NCBI GenBank assembly: GCA_035943635.1
Contig: DASZBX010000131.1
Coordinates: forward strand, 1 to 64,000
Direction: 5' to 3'
From: DASZBX01 sp035943635
GTDB lineage: Bacteria; Actinomycetota; Actinomycetes; Streptomycetales; Catenulisporaceae
Length of the DNA stretch: 64,000 nt
Position numbers and translations under genes: made by a program. The notes under the pieces were generated by a model. It was not told the DNA's origin. It saw only the letters and a list, made by a program, of their open reading frames with translations, and made no database searches. This document shows positions 19,809-31,300 of the stretch, piece after piece; position 1 is the first letter of the stretch; each line of letters starts with the position of its first letter.

Positions 19809-20318
19809 TCAGTGAGCGGAGTGCTGCGAGATGACGGAACTCGGGTCCGGCGAGGCGGTGGCGGCCGGCGCGGGCTTGGCCGACGGCGAGGCCACCGTGG
19901 ACCACAGGTTCTGGTACCAGGGCTGGCCGGTCGGGCTGGGGATGCCGATCGGCTCCTGCAGGATCGAGCCGTCGGGCAGGGTGAAGCCGATCTCGCCGGG
20001 CATCACGTAGTGCAGCTGCGCCCGGGCCTGGAGCTTGACGTAGGCCGGGTCCCGCCAGTCGCTCAGCTGCGTCTGCAGCTTGGCGACCTGCTGCGCGGCC
20101 GCGGCGTTGCTCGCGTTGAGCGCGTTCAGCCGGGAGCGCTGGACCAGGTACTGCTGGAGCGGGTAGGCCACCGAGACCAGGACGACGCACAGGGCCAGCG
20201 CCAGGATCCCGGCCCGGCCGGTCAGCCGGGTGCGCGGCGGCCGGCCCTCGGGCCTGGACCGCCGGAGCGCGGCCCGCCTGCGCGCGGCCTTGCGCACGTC
20301 CCGCAGCTCGCTCGGCAC
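19809..20318 (-). CDS. ftsB: Septum formation initiator (FtsB/DivIC family)
   Basis: A bitopic division protein that links FtsQ and FtsL in the divisome. The 169-residue product has a basic cytoplasmic N-terminus, one membrane helix at about residues 36-55 (AGILALALCVVLVSVAYPL), a coiled coil rich in Asn/Ala/Gln (about 60-90) and the family motif YVMPGEIGF near residue 104. The start is GTG at 20318, behind a strong GGAGAGGAG. The C-terminal 30 residues are a Pro/Ala/Ser tail. It sits between eno and DUF501, its usual place. Confidence 0.88.
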   Translation of the reverse strand: MPSELRDVRKAARRRAALRRSRPEGRPPRTRLTGRAGILALALCVVLVSVAYPLQQYLVQRSRLNALNASNAAAAQQVAKLQTQLSDWRDPAYVKLQARAQLHYVMPGEIGFTLPDGSILQEPIGIPSPTGQPWYQNLWSTVASPSAKPAPAATASPDPSSVISQHSAH

Positions 20319-20398
20319 CGGCGCGCTCCTCTCCGTAAAGCGCGGTGGCGCGCCCCCGGGCCGGGGACGCGCCACCCACAGTAGTACCGGCGGGGCGA

Positions 20399-21679
<1,281 letters not shown>

Positions 21680-21954
21680 GTACGTCCTCCTTCATAAGAT
21701 CTTCGCTGAGTTTGCCGTCACCCAGACTAGTGCTTGTCCGGCGACGGGCACGACCTGTCCGTAAACTCGCCGGTAACCTGGCCCGGATCATGTCGCCGGG
21801 AGCGGGAATCCGCAGGTCGGCCGGGTGGAGCGCGGTGTCTGGGCCCTGCCGCGGCGGGCGTGCCCGGCGGGTGCGGACCCGCTGGCCACCGATCTGCCGA
21901 CCGCATACCTCTTTCGTCTGCGGTGGGCCGCGGCGTGCGGCCAGGCGCCACCGA

Positions 21955-24900
21955 TCAGCCGTTTCGCCGCGCCAGAATCCGGCACAACTCGTCCAGGTAC
22001 TCGGCCGCCGCGGCCGCCTCGACCGCGCCGATCCGCCGGTACAGGGCCAGGGCCGTGCGCTGGTCGGCCAGGGCGCGGTCCGGGTCCCCGAGCAGGTCGG
22101 CGCAGTGCGCCATGCCCTCCAGGGCCCGCGCCTGTTCCATCGGGTTGTCCAGGTCGCGGGCGTGCGGCAGGTTCTCCCGGTACAGCGGCAGGGCGCGGTC
22201 CGGCCCGTCGGTCTCGGCCACCAGCGCGGCGATGTTGTTGAGCACCTCGATCTCGGACTGGCGCAGCCCGAGCTCGCGGTCGGTGGCCAGGGCCTGTCGG
22301 TACAGCTGTGCGGCGGTCTGCGGCCGGCCGGCCGCCTGGTAGGCCCGGCCCAGGTCGGCCTGCACGCTGGCCTGGCCGTGCCGGTTGTCCAGGTCCTTGA
22401 ACAGGGCCAGGGCCTGTTCCAGCAGTTCGGCCGCGGCCTGGTGCTCGCCGGTGGCCAGCCGCAGCCGGCCCAGCTCCCAGACCGTGGCGGCCTCGTTGAG
22501 CCGGTAGCCGAAGTCCCGCAGGATCACCAGGGCCTGTTCCAGCAGCCGCGCGGCGGTCGGGAACGGGCCGGTCAGCACGCGCAGCCGGCCCAGCTCGGTC
22601 AGCGCGGAGGCCTCGCCGAGCCGGTGCCCGGACCGGGCGCAGATCTCCCGGCACTCCTCCAGCAGGTCCGCGGCCACCGCCAGGTCCCCGGTGGCGATCC
22701 GGACCCGGCCCAGCTCCCACAGCGCGTTGGCCCGGCCGAGCCGGTCGCCGACCTCGTGGTAGATCTGTCCGGCCTGTTCCAGCTGTTCGGCCGCGACGGC
22801 CAAGTCCCCGCCGAGCAGCTGGACGCGGCCGAGTTCGGTGTGCACGTTCGCCTCGCCGAGCCGGTCGCCGAGCTGCCGGAACAGCGCCAGGCTCTGGTCC
22901 AGCAGCTCGACCCCGCCCGGGGCGCCGGCGGACTCGCGCAGCCGGCCGACCATCCACAGCGCGTTCGCCTCGCCCTGCCGGTCGCCCAGGGCCTGGTAGA
23001 GCTCCAGGGCGCGTTCGTTCAGGCCCAGCGCCGCCGCCGCGTCGCCGGTGGACTGCCGGGCGCGGGCCAGGTCGTACAGGGCGGTGGCCTCGCCGAGCCG
23101 GTCGCCGAGCTCCCGGGCCGCCGCCGCCGCAGCCTGGTGCAGCGCCGCCGCCTGCGCCCACGGGCCCTCCTGCTGGAGGAAGGAGGCGGTCGCGGCGGTC
23201 AGCGCGACCACGCGGGCCGGCCGGCCGCGGGCGGCGGCGTGGGCGATCGCGGCGGTCAGGTTGTCGCGTTCGGCCCGCATCCAGGCCAGCGCCCCGGCCC
23301 GGTCGGTCAGGCAGGGCACCGCCGCGGGCGGGGTGGCGGCCGAGGGCGCGAGGACCCGGGTGTGCCGGGCCAGGAAGCGGTCGGCGTCCCGGGCGGTGTA
23401 CTCGTAGTAGTCCAGCAGCCGGTCCGTCACGCCGTCGCGGTCCTCGGCCGGGTCGTCGGCGCCCAGCGAGCGGGCGTACAGGCGGACCAGTTCGTGGAAC
23501 CGGTAGCGCTCCTCGCAATGTTGGGTCAGAAGATTGTGGTCGACCAGGGTCTCCAGCAGGCGCAGGGCCGTGGTCAGGCCGATGCCGGCGACGGCGGCCG
23601 CCACGCGGGGGTCGAAGTCCGGGCCGGGGATCTGGCCGAGCAGGCGGAACAGGCGCTGTTCGTCGGCCGCCAGGTCCTGGTACGAGCGGTCGAAAACCGT
23701 GGCCAGGCCTTGTTCTTCGTCTCCCAGGCGGTCCAGCCGGCCGTTGTCGTCGCGCAGCTGGCCGACCACGTCCTCGATCCGCAGGCCCTGGTGCCGGCGC
23801 AGCCGCGCGGCGGCGATCTGGACGGCCAGCGGCATCCGGCCGCACAGCTCGACCAGCTCGGCCACCGCGGGGTGGTGCGCCGGGATCCGGCCGGGGCCGG
23901 CCACCTTGTGCGCCAGGGCGATCGCGTCCTCGGCGGTCAGCACGTCCAGGGCCAGCCAGTGCGCGTCGTCCAGGCCGGGCAGGCGTCTTCGGCTGGTGAT
24001 CAGGACCAGGCAGCCGGGGCCGCCGGGCAGCAGCGGGCGCACCTGCGCGGCCGAGCCCGCGTTGTCCAGGATGATCAGGGTCCTGGTTCCGGCCAGCCGG
24101 TCCCGGTAGAACGCCGCGCGTTCGCCGAGGTCGGCCGGGATCAGTTGCGGGGGAACGCCGCGGGAGCGCAGCAGCCGGTCCAGGCCCTCCTCCGCGGTCA
24201 GCGCCTCGGCGCCCGAGGTGTAGCCGCGCAGGTCCAGAAACAGCCGGCCGTCAGGGAACTGATCGCGGACCCGGTGCGCCGCGTGGACGGCCAGTGAGGT
24301 CTTGCCAATCCCGCCCATCCCGTCGATCGCCGAGATCAGCACCATCCCGGCGTCGTTGCCCTCCGGGGCTTGGCGGACCAGGGCCATCAGCCGGTCCAGT
24401 TCCCGCTCGCGGCCGGTGAAGGCCCGGGTGTCGGCCGGCAGCCGGGAGCCCTTGTCGTCGAGCCCTGTTTCGTTCCGGTCCGCGTCGGAGGGCGCGGCCA
24501 GGCCGGGATCGGCGTTGAGGATCCGGCCGTGCAGCCGCCGGATCGCGACGGACGGCTGCGCGCCGAGTCCCTGGGCCAGCCGCCGGCGCAGCCGCTGGAA
24601 CACCTCCAGCGCCTCGGCCTGCCGGTCCGCGCGGTACAGGGCGAGCATCAGCTGCCGGTGGAAGCCCTCGCGCAGCGGGTGTTCGGCCACCAGGCTGCCC
24701 AGCTCGCCGATCAGCTCTCGATGACGGCCGAGTTCGAGGTCTGCCTCGATCCGGTCGCCCAGGGCCCGCAGCCGGGTCCGGGCCAGCCGGCGCAGGCCGC
24801 GGTGCCCGGCCAGGCCGGGCACGTCGGCCGCCGGGTCCCCGCGCCACAGGGCCAGCGCGGCGCCGAGGTCCGCCGACGCCCGGTCCCAGTCCCCGGACTG

Positions 24901-25239
24901 CGCGGCCAGCCGGCCGCTGACGGTCAGCCCGGCGAACACGTCCAGGTCCAGCTCCCCGGGCCGGACCTCGATCAGGTAGCCGGGCGCGACGGCCCGGATC
25001 CGCGCGCCGCCCTCCTCGCCGAGCAGCCGGCGCAGCCGCATCACGTGGTTCTGCAGCGAGGCGGTGACCGAGGCCGGCGGCTCGCCGCCCCACAGGACCT
25101 CGATCAGGGTCTGCACCGGGACGATGGTGTTCGCGTGCAGCAGCAGGGCGGCCAGCACGGTGCGCGGCATCGCGGAGTTCATCTCCACCAGGGCGCCGTC
25201 GCGCTCGACCACGACCGTGCCCAGCAGGCCGAATCGCAT
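21955..25239 (-). CDS. AfsR/SARP-type transcriptional regulator with BTAD, NB-ARC and TPR domains
   Basis: A 1,094-residue regulator. The N-terminal OmpR-like DNA-binding domain (MRFGLLGTVVVERDG...LWGGEPPASVTASLQNHVMRLRRLL, residues 1-95) is followed by a BTAD helical domain (about 97-250). An NB-ARC/STAND ATPase comes next, with Walker A DGMGGIGKTSLA and Walker B TLIILDN. The C-terminal half is an array of TPR-like helices. Proteins of this build control secondary metabolism and differentiation in streptomycetes; ATP or partner binding releases DNA binding. The ATG at 25239 is preceded by AGGAG. The last codons coincide with a copy of an intergenic palindromic repeat. It lies next to a P450 gene, a plausible target. 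Confidence 0.9.
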   Translation of the reverse strand: MRFGLLGTVVVERDGALVEMNSAMPRTVLAALLLHANTIVPVQTLIEVLWGGEPPASVTASLQNHVMRLRRLLGEEGGARIRAVAPGYLIEVRPGELDLDVFAGLTVSGRLAAQSGDWDRASADLGAALALWRGDPAADVPGLAGHRGLRRLARTRLRALGDRIEADLELGRHRELIGELGSLVAEHPLREGFHRQLMLALYRADRQAEALEVFQRLRRRLAQGLGAQPSVAIRRLHGRILNADPGLAAPSDADRNETGLDDKGSRLPADTRAFTGRERELDRLMALVRQAPEGNDAGMVLISAIDGMGGIGKTSLAVHAAHRVRDQFPDGRLFLDLRGYTSGAEALTAEEGLDRLLRSRGVPPQLIPADLGERAAFYRDRLAGTRTLIILDNAGSAAQVRPLLPGGPGCLVLITSRRRLPGLDDAHWLALDVLTAEDAIALAHKVAGPGRIPAHHPAVAELVELCGRMPLAVQIAAARLRRHQGLRIEDVVGQLRDDNGRLDRLGDEEQGLATVFDRSYQDLAADEQRLFRLLGQIPGPDFDPRVAAAVAGIGLTTALRLLETLVDHNLLTQHCEERYRFHELVRLYARSLGADDPAEDRDGVTDRLLDYYEYTARDADRFLARHTRVLAPSAATPPAAVPCLTDRAGALAWMRAERDNLTAAIAHAAARGRPARVVALTAATASFLQQEGPWAQAAALHQAAAAAARELGDRLGEATALYDLARARQSTGDAAAALGLNERALELYQALGDRQGEANALWMVGRLRESAGAPGGVELLDQSLALFRQLGDRLGEANVHTELGRVQLLGGDLAVAAEQLEQAGQIYHEVGDRLGRANALWELGRVRIATGDLAVAADLLEECREICARSGHRLGEASALTELGRLRVLTGPFPTAARLLEQALVILRDFGYRLNEAATVWELGRLRLATGEHQAAAELLEQALALFKDLDNRHGQASVQADLGRAYQAAGRPQTAAQLYRQALATDRELGLRQSEIEVLNNIAALVAETDGPDRALPLYRENLPHARDLDNPMEQARALEGMAHCADLLGDPDRALADQRTALALYRRIGAVEAAAAAEYLDELCRILARRNG
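21969..21996. repeat. Half-copy of the CTGGACGAGTTG palindromic repeat, inside the AfsR-like 3' end
   Basis: On the minus strand this reads CTGGACGAGTTG, then TGCCGGATTCTGGCGC. It matches the right arms of the elements at 46342-46369 and 60207-60234 with only two to four changes. Similarity to the 46-kb copy continues a few bases beyond into GCGGCGAA. Here it is translated as LDELCRILA near the C-terminus. Only one arm is present. Confidence 0.5.
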
Positions 25240-25571
25240 ATCAGCTCCTGTACTGCGCAACCCCGGGAGCAGCGGCCGGCCCGGGCAGCACGTGTCAATT
25301 CCCTGACGGCCTGGGCCGCGCCGGCCGCATCCGCGGACGCGCCCACCGTACCACCGGTCCCCGTTTAGATCAGGAGGCTTCTACGATAACCCACCGGCGG
25401 GTCCGGACGTCCGCCGCGATGGTCACGAGCGGGTCAAAGCTCGGGAAACGCCGCGCGACCTGCGGTGATATCGAGCACTGATGGCCGGGTCGGACCGCCG
25501 ACCGATCGGCCGGGCAGCGCCCAGACCGCCGGGTCCGATCCCCTGCCCAGGCAGGAGAAAACCCAAGATGA
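25240..25571. other. Spacer between P450 and AfsR-like genes
   Basis: About 330 bases without a gene. GTGATATCGAGC near 25463-25474 also occurs near 5963 in the gdh leader, but 12 bases alone may be chance. A promoter for the AfsR-like gene is expected here; no hexamers stand out. Confidence 0.35.
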
Positions 25572-26792
25572 TCAGGCCACGAATACCGGCAGCTCGCGCA
25601 GTCCGCGCATGATCAGGCCGGAGTGGTAGTGCAGCTCCTCGGCCGGGACGGCGAGCGCGATGTCCGGGAACCGGGCCAGCAGGCGCTCGAACGCGATCCG
25701 GCCCTCCAGCCGGGCCAGCGGGGCGCCGAGGCAGAAGTGGATCCCGTGGCCCAGGGCCAGGCTCGCGCCCTCGTCCCGGGTCAGGTCCAGCTGGTCCGGG
25801 TCGGTGAACCGGGCCGGGTCGCGGTCGGCCGCGGCCAGCACCGCCAGGACCGGTTCGCCGGCCGGGATCAGCACTCCGCCGACGGTGACCGGCTCGGTGG
25901 TGAACCGCCAGGTGGCGAACTCGACCGGGCCGTCGTAGCGCAGCAGTTCCTCGACCGCGCCGCCGAGCAGCCCGGGGTCGGCGATCAGGGCGGCCAGCTC
26001 TTTGGGATGTCGCAACAGGGCGAAGGCCCCGTTTCCTACCAAATTGACCGTGGTCTCGAAACCGGCGAACAGGATGATGAACGCCATCGCGGCGGCCTCG
26101 TCCTCGGTCAGGTGCTCGCCGTGGTCGGTGGCCCGGATCAGGTCGGACAGCAGGTCACCGGAAAGGTCTGACCTCTTCTTGTGGATCAGCGCGCGCAGGT
26201 AGCCGCGGATCTGCTTGACCGACTTGCCCACCCCGCCGCGCGGGCCCTGCCGGCCGGCCGTGCCCAGCGCCCATTCGTGGAAGATGGCCCGGTCCTCGGC
26301 GGGCACGCCGAGCAGTTCGCAGATCACCACGATCGGCAGCGGGAAGGCGTAGGCGCGGATCAGGTCCACCGGGCCGGACGGGTCGAAACCGTCCAGCAGG
26401 CCGTCGGCGATCCGGGTGATCTGCGGCGCGAAGTCGGCGATCCGGCGCGGGGTGAAGGCCTTGGCGACCAGCCGGCGCAGCCGGGTGTGGTCGGGCGGGT
26501 CGATGTTCAACAGGTGCGCGGCCACCCCCGAGCGGTGTTCCCCGGGAATGCCGGTACGCCCCGGCCGCCAGCCGGGGTACGAGGTCGCGGCGTTCTTCGA
26601 CAGCCGCGGGTCGGCCAGCACGGCCCTGGCGTCCTCGTAGCGGGTCACCAGGTACGCTTCGACCCCGTTCGGCAGGGTGGCCCGGTGCACCGGCGAGTGC
26701 CGCCGCAGCCACCCGTACGCCGGGTACGGGTCGTCGACGAAGGCCCGGCTGAAGAGCGCGGGGGCCGGACCGCCCACGCCGGGGTCCGGCAT
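25572..26792 (-). CDS. Cytochrome P450 (bacterial class I type)
   Basis: A 406-residue heme monooxygenase. The I-helix oxygen-binding motif is FAGFETT, the K-helix E-x-x-R is EELLR, and the heme loop is ALGHGIHFCLGAPLAR with Cys354 as axial ligand. All three are intact. Such enzymes take electrons from a ferredoxin and hydroxylate or cross-link secondary metabolites. No ferredoxin or biosynthetic enzyme is adjacent. It lies between tatA and the AfsR-like regulator, 38 bases after the end of the tatA spacer, on the same strand. A second fragment of a very similar I-helix region lies 2.2 kb away, beside mfd. Confidence 0.93.
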   Translation of the reverse strand: MPDPGVGGPAPALFSRAFVDDPYPAYGWLRRHSPVHRATLPNGVEAYLVTRYEDARAVLADPRLSKNAATSYPGWRPGRTGIPGEHRSGVAAHLLNIDPPDHTRLRRLVAKAFTPRRIADFAPQITRIADGLLDGFDPSGPVDLIRAYAFPLPIVVICELLGVPAEDRAIFHEWALGTAGRQGPRGGVGKSVKQIRGYLRALIHKKRSDLSGDLLSDLIRATDHGEHLTEDEAAAMAFIILFAGFETTVNLVGNGAFALLRHPKELAALIADPGLLGGAVEELLRYDGPVEFATWRFTTEPVTVGGVLIPAGEPVLAVLAAADRDPARFTDPDQLDLTRDEGASLALGHGIHFCLGAPLARLEGRIAFERLLARFPDIALAVPAEELHYHSGLIMRGLRELPVFVA

Positions 26793-26830
26793 GCGGTCGG
26801 TCGCGCTCTGGCCGGGCGTCGGGTCGACGG

Positions 26831-27091
26831 TTACGGCTGGACCGGGGTGGTCTGCGGGACCGGGATCGTGTCGGTCACCGGCACGGCCGCGGCCACCTTG
26901 TTCTCCACGGCCGGGGCGGCCGTGGTCTGGGCCTGGCCGTCCTGGGCTCCGGCCCGCAGCTCGGACTTGAAGATCCGCAGCGACTGGCCCATGGAGCGGG
27001 CCGCGCCGGGCAGCTTGGCCGAGCCGAACAGCAGGACCGCCACACCGAGGATGAGGACGATGTGCCAGCCTTCGAGGGCGCCTTTGAACAT
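26831..27091 (-). CDS. tatA: TatA/E-type twin-arginine translocase subunit
   Basis: An 86-residue protein with a short N-terminal membrane helix (WHIVLILGVAVLLFG), the conserved hinge FGSAKLP, and an amphipathic helix (GAARSMGQSLRIFKSELR), then a disordered Ala/Thr/Pro tail. TatA subunits assemble the pore that exports folded proteins. TatC is not nearby, so this may be an additional TatA-like copy. The ATG is preceded by TAGGAG eight bases upstream. Confidence 0.88.
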   Translation of the reverse strand: MFKGALEGWHIVLILGVAVLLFGSAKLPGAARSMGQSLRIFKSELRAGAQDGQAQTTAAPAVENKVAAAVPVTDTIPVPQTTPVQP

Positions 27092-27169
27092 GATCGGTAC
27101 TCCTACACCTATGGGGTCACTGGGGCGATTCGACCCGGTACGGTACCCAGAGTAACCCGACTACGGGGA

Positions 27170-28192
27170 TCAGTGGGAGCCCTCCTGAGCCACAATCTCG
27201 CCGCGAAGCTCGCGCGACCTCGCCCGCAGGGCCGCCTCCGGGTCCACGCCGAGCGACCTGGCGTGCGCCGCGACGGCCAGCAGCAGCGTGCCGACCGCCG
27301 CCTGATCCGTCACGGTCGCCGAGATTTCCGCTGGCAGAGACGGTACGGTCACCTGCACGCCACCCGTCGCGGCCCGCTTGAGCAGTTTGTCCGCCAGGGA
27401 CAGGGCCGGCTGGGCCAGCGGCACCCCCTCCACCACAGAGGTCCGACCTTTTTCGGCCGCCTTCAGCTGTTCCCAGTTCGCCTCGACGTCCGCGGCCCCG
27501 TCCACCTGCAGGTCTCCGAAGACGTGCGGGTGCCGGCTGATCAGCTTCTGCGCGATCCCCTCGGCCACCTCGTCGATGCCGAACGGGTCGTCCGGGTGCT
27601 CCTGGGCGATCCGGGCGTGGAACACCGCCTGGAACAGCAGGTCGCCGAGTTCCTCGCGCAGCGCGTCCCGGCCCTCGCCCGGCTCCTCCAGGTCGCCGTC
27701 CTCGATCGCCTCGACGGTCTCGTAGGCCTCTTCCAGCAGGTACTTGACCAGCGAGGCGTGGGTCTGCTGGCCGTCCCAGGGGCAGCCGCCGGGCGAGCGC
27801 AGCCGGTCCATCACCGCGACCACGTCCATCAGCTTGGCCCCGGGCAGGTCGTAGCTGCCCGGCAGCAGTTCCAGCTCGATCTCCCCGCCGCCGGTCAGGT
27901 GCCGGCCGAGCGCGCGGACGAGGTCCTGCTCGCCGGTCGGATCGGCCAGCCAGACCACGGTCTGCCCGGCCTCGGCCTCGGCCAGCAGCTCGGCCGCCAC
28001 CTCGCCCGGCTCACCCTCGATCAGCTCGATCTGCACGTCCACGTCGTCGAGGTGGTCGAGCACCGGGTGCTCCTCGCTGCCCGCGTGCACCCGCACGTCC
28101 GGCTCGGTCAGCAGCCGCCAGACGGCCGCCGAGACCAGCCCCGGCGCGACGCGCGGGGAGAACGGGACGAGCACGATTCGACCTGTAGCCAT
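27170..28192 (-). CDS. mazG: Nucleoside triphosphate pyrophosphohydrolase MazG
   Basis: Hydrolyses non-canonical or excess NTPs to NMP and pyrophosphate. The 340-residue product has an N-terminal tetrapyrrole-methylase-like extension (about 1-110) typical of actinobacterial MazG. The catalytic MazG domain follows from about residue 115: MDRLRSPGGCPWDGQQTHASL, LLEEAYETVEAIE, and LREELGDLLFQAVFHA (acidic metal ligands). A second, weaker MazG-like segment lies near the C-terminus. The ATG at 28192 has only a weak ribosome site and begins ten bases after a short reading frame derived from a P450. Confidence 0.9.
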   Translation of the reverse strand: MATGRIVLVPFSPRVAPGLVSAAVWRLLTEPDVRVHAGSEEHPVLDHLDDVDVQIELIEGEPGEVAAELLAEAEAGQTVVWLADPTGEQDLVRALGRHLTGGGEIELELLPGSYDLPGAKLMDVVAVMDRLRSPGGCPWDGQQTHASLVKYLLEEAYETVEAIEDGDLEEPGEGRDALREELGDLLFQAVFHARIAQEHPDDPFGIDEVAEGIAQKLISRHPHVFGDLQVDGAADVEANWEQLKAAEKGRTSVVEGVPLAQPALSLADKLLKRAATGGVQVTVPSLPAEISATVTDQAAVGTLLLAVAAHARSLGVDPEAALRARSRELRGEIVAQEGSH

Positions 28193-28202
28193 GCGGCCTA
28201 AG

Positions 28203-28310
28203 CTACAGGAGCCCGAACCGCCCGCCGGACCGCGGATATCCGGCCATCGCGCCGTTTCCCACCAAATTGACCGGCGCCTCGAATCCAGCGAACAAGATGA
28301 TGAACGGCAT
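28203..28310 (-). pseudogene. Cytochrome P450 I-helix fragment between mfd and mazG
   Basis: On the minus strand the sequence translates as MPFIILFAGFEAPVNLVGNG and then AMAGYPRSGG to a TAG at 28203. The P450 gene 2.2 kb away has AMAFIILFAGFETTVNLVGNG at its oxygen-binding helix. At DNA level about 54 of 62 bases agree (28250-28311 against the region around 26029-26090). The fragment starts exactly at the mfd stop codon and lies in the same orientation as the intact P450. It is clearly a remnant of a related P450; the 35-codon frame could still be translated ahead of mazG. Confidence 0.75.
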
Positions 28311-28313
28311 CGC

Positions 28314-31300
28314 CTACATCAGCAGCACCGAGTCGATCAGCTCCCGGCACCAGGTGAGCAGCTCCAGCCCGGTGACCGGCTGGCCGCCGATCCGGGCGGT
28401 CATCGGCTTGGGCACCAGGATCAGGTCGGTGGGCGCGTTCTTGGCCAGGCTCTTGGGGTAGACCCGCTGGAGCCGCAGCAGCTGGGACTCGCGCAGCGTC
28501 ACCGGGGTGAACTTCACGTAGTTGCCCTGCATCACGATGTCGGTCAGCCCGGCCGAGCGGGCGTGCGCGCGGAACAGCGCCACGGCGAGCAGGTTGCCGA
28601 CCGGTTGGGGCAGCTGGCCGTAGCGGTCCACGAGTTCGTCGTGCACGGTGACCACGTCCGCCTCGGCCATGATCGAGGCGATCCGGCGGTAGGCCTCCAG
28701 CCGCAGCCGTTCGTCCGGCACCCACTCGTGCGGGATGTGCGCGTCGATCGGCAGGTCGACCCGGACGTCCACCTGGACCTGCTCCACCTCGCCGGCCGCG
28801 TTCGCCCGGTATTCGGCCACCGCCTCGCCGACCATCCGGATGTAGAGGTCGAAGCCGACCCCCTCGATGTGCCCGGACTGCTCGCCGCCGAGCAGGTTGC
28901 CCGCGCCGCGGATCTCCAGGTCCTTCATCGCCACGTACATGCCCGCGCCCAGGTCCGTGTGCTGGGCGATGGTGGCCAGGCGTTCGTGCGCGGTCTCGGT
29001 CAGCGGCTTCTCCGGCGGGTACAGGAAGTACGAATAAGCCCGCTCGCGCCCCCGGCCGACCCGGCCGCGCAGCTGGTGCAGCTGGGACAGGCCGAAGTTG
29101 TCCGCCCGCTCGACGATCAGGGTGTTGGCGTTGGGGATGTCGATCCCGGACTCGACGATCGTGGTGCACACCAGCACGTCGAACTCGCGGTTCCAGAAGT
29201 CCACGATCAGCTTCTCCAGCGCGTGCTCGTTCATCTGGCCGTGCGCGATCGCGATCCGGGCCTCGGGCACCAGGCCGCGCAGTTTCGCGGCCGCCCGGTC
29301 GATCGACTCGACCCGGTTGTGGATGTAGAAGACCTGGCCCTCGCGCAGCAGTTCGCGCCGGATCGCCGCGCCGATCTGCTTCTCGTCGTAGCCGCCGACG
29401 AAGGTGAGCACCGGGTGCCGTTCCTCCGGCGGGGTCTGGATCGTGGACATCTCCCGGATGCCGGTGACCGCCATCTCCAGGGTCCGCGGGATCGGGGTGG
29501 CCGACATGGTCAGCACGTCCACGTTGGCCCGCATCTGCTTGAGGTGCTCTTTGTGTTCGACGCCGAACCGCTGCTCCTCGTCCACGATCACCAGGCCGAG
29601 GTCCTTGAACCTGGCCTCCTTGGAGAACAGCCGGTGGGTGCCGATCACCACGTCGACCGTGCCGTCGGCCATCCCGCGCAGCACCTCCGCGGACTCCTTC
29701 TCGGTCTGGAACCGGGACAGGGCCCTGATGGCCACCGGGAACTGGCCGTAGCGCTCGGCGAAGGTGGAGAAGTGCTGCTGCACCAGCAGGGTGGTCGGCA
29801 CGAGTACCGCCACCTGCTTGCCGTCCTGGACCGCCTTGAACGCCGCCCGGACCGCGATCTCGGTCTTCCCGTAGCCGACGTCGCCGCAGATCAGCCGGTC
29901 CATCGGGACGGTCTTCTGCATGTCCTCCTTGACCTCCTCGATGCAGGCGAGCTGGTCCGGGGTCTCGACGTAGGGGAAGGCGTCCTCCAGTTCGCGCTGC
30001 CAGGGGGTGTCCGGGGAGAAGGCGTAGCCGGGCGCGGCCTGCCGGGCCGAGTAGAGCTTGATCAGGTCGGCCGCGATCTCCTTGACCGCCTTGCGGGCCC
30101 GGCTCTTCGCCTTCTGCCAGTCCGCCCCGCCGAGCCGGTGCACGCTCGGCGCCTCGCCGCCGACGTACTTCGTCACCTGTTCCAGCTGGTCCGTCGGCAC
30201 GAACAGCCGGTCGCCGGGCTGGCCGCGCTTGCTGGCGGCGTACTCGATCACGAGGTACTCGCGGGTGGCTCCGGCCACGGTCCGCTGCACCATCTCCACG
30301 TAGCGGCCGACGCCGTGCGCCTCGTGCACCACGAAGTCCCCGGTGCGCAGTTGCAGCGGGTCGACCATGTTGCGCCGGCGCGAGGGCATCCGGCGCATGT
30401 CCTTGGTGCCGGACCGCTGGCCGGCGATGTCGGTCTCGGTCAGCACCACGCTGCGGGCCCGGGCCGAGACGAAGCCGTGCTCCACCGAGCCGGTGGTGAC
30501 CTGGACCAGGCCGCGTTCCAGGTCCCCGGGCAACTCGGTCTCCAGCCGGGCGCCGAGGTCCGCGGCGGCCAGCACCTCGACCAGCCGGGTGGCCGAGCCG
30601 GGGCCCTCGGTCAGCAGGGACACGCTCCAGCCCTCGCGCAGCCAGGCCCGCATGTCGCCGAGGGCCCGGGCGGTCTCGCCGCGGTACTCCGGGGCCGCCT
30701 CGATCTCCAGGGTCTCCGCGTCGTCGGTCTCCAGCACCACGGCCGGCGCGGCCGGGTCGGCCGGGTCCGCAGCGAACTCGGACAGCCCGGTGTCCACGGT
30801 GAACGAGCTGACGGACCACCAGGGCAGGCCGCGGCCGCGGGCCGCCTCGCGCACCTCGGCCAGCGAGTGCAGCGAGGCCGCGCCCAGGTCGATCGGGGTC
30901 TGCCCGCCGCCGGCCGCCGCGGCCCAGGAGGCGTCCAGGAACTCCTGCGAGGTGCGCACCAGGTCCGCCGCCCGGGTCCGGACCCGCTCGGGATCGCAGA
31001 CCACGACGTGGGTGTCCGGCGGCAGCACGTCGACCAGCAGCTCCATCCGGTCCACCAGGACCGGGGCGAGCGACTCCATCCCCTCCACCGCCTGGCCCTC
31101 GCCGATCTTGTCGAACAGCTCGGCCAGGGCCGGGAACTCGGCCGCGTAGGCCTTGGCCCGCTTGCGCACCGGCTCGGTCAGCAGCAGCTCGCGGCAGGGC
31201 GGGGCCCACAGGCCGTGCTGGCTGATCTCCAGCGAGCGCTGGTCGGCCACCTTGAAGTAGCGGATCTCCTCGACCGAGTCGCCCCAGAACTCGATCCGCA

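Noticed and set aside
21955..28192. Complete secondary-metabolite gene cluster
   Set aside because: Only a regulator and one P450 are present; there is no synthase, synthetase, precursor peptide or tailoring set.
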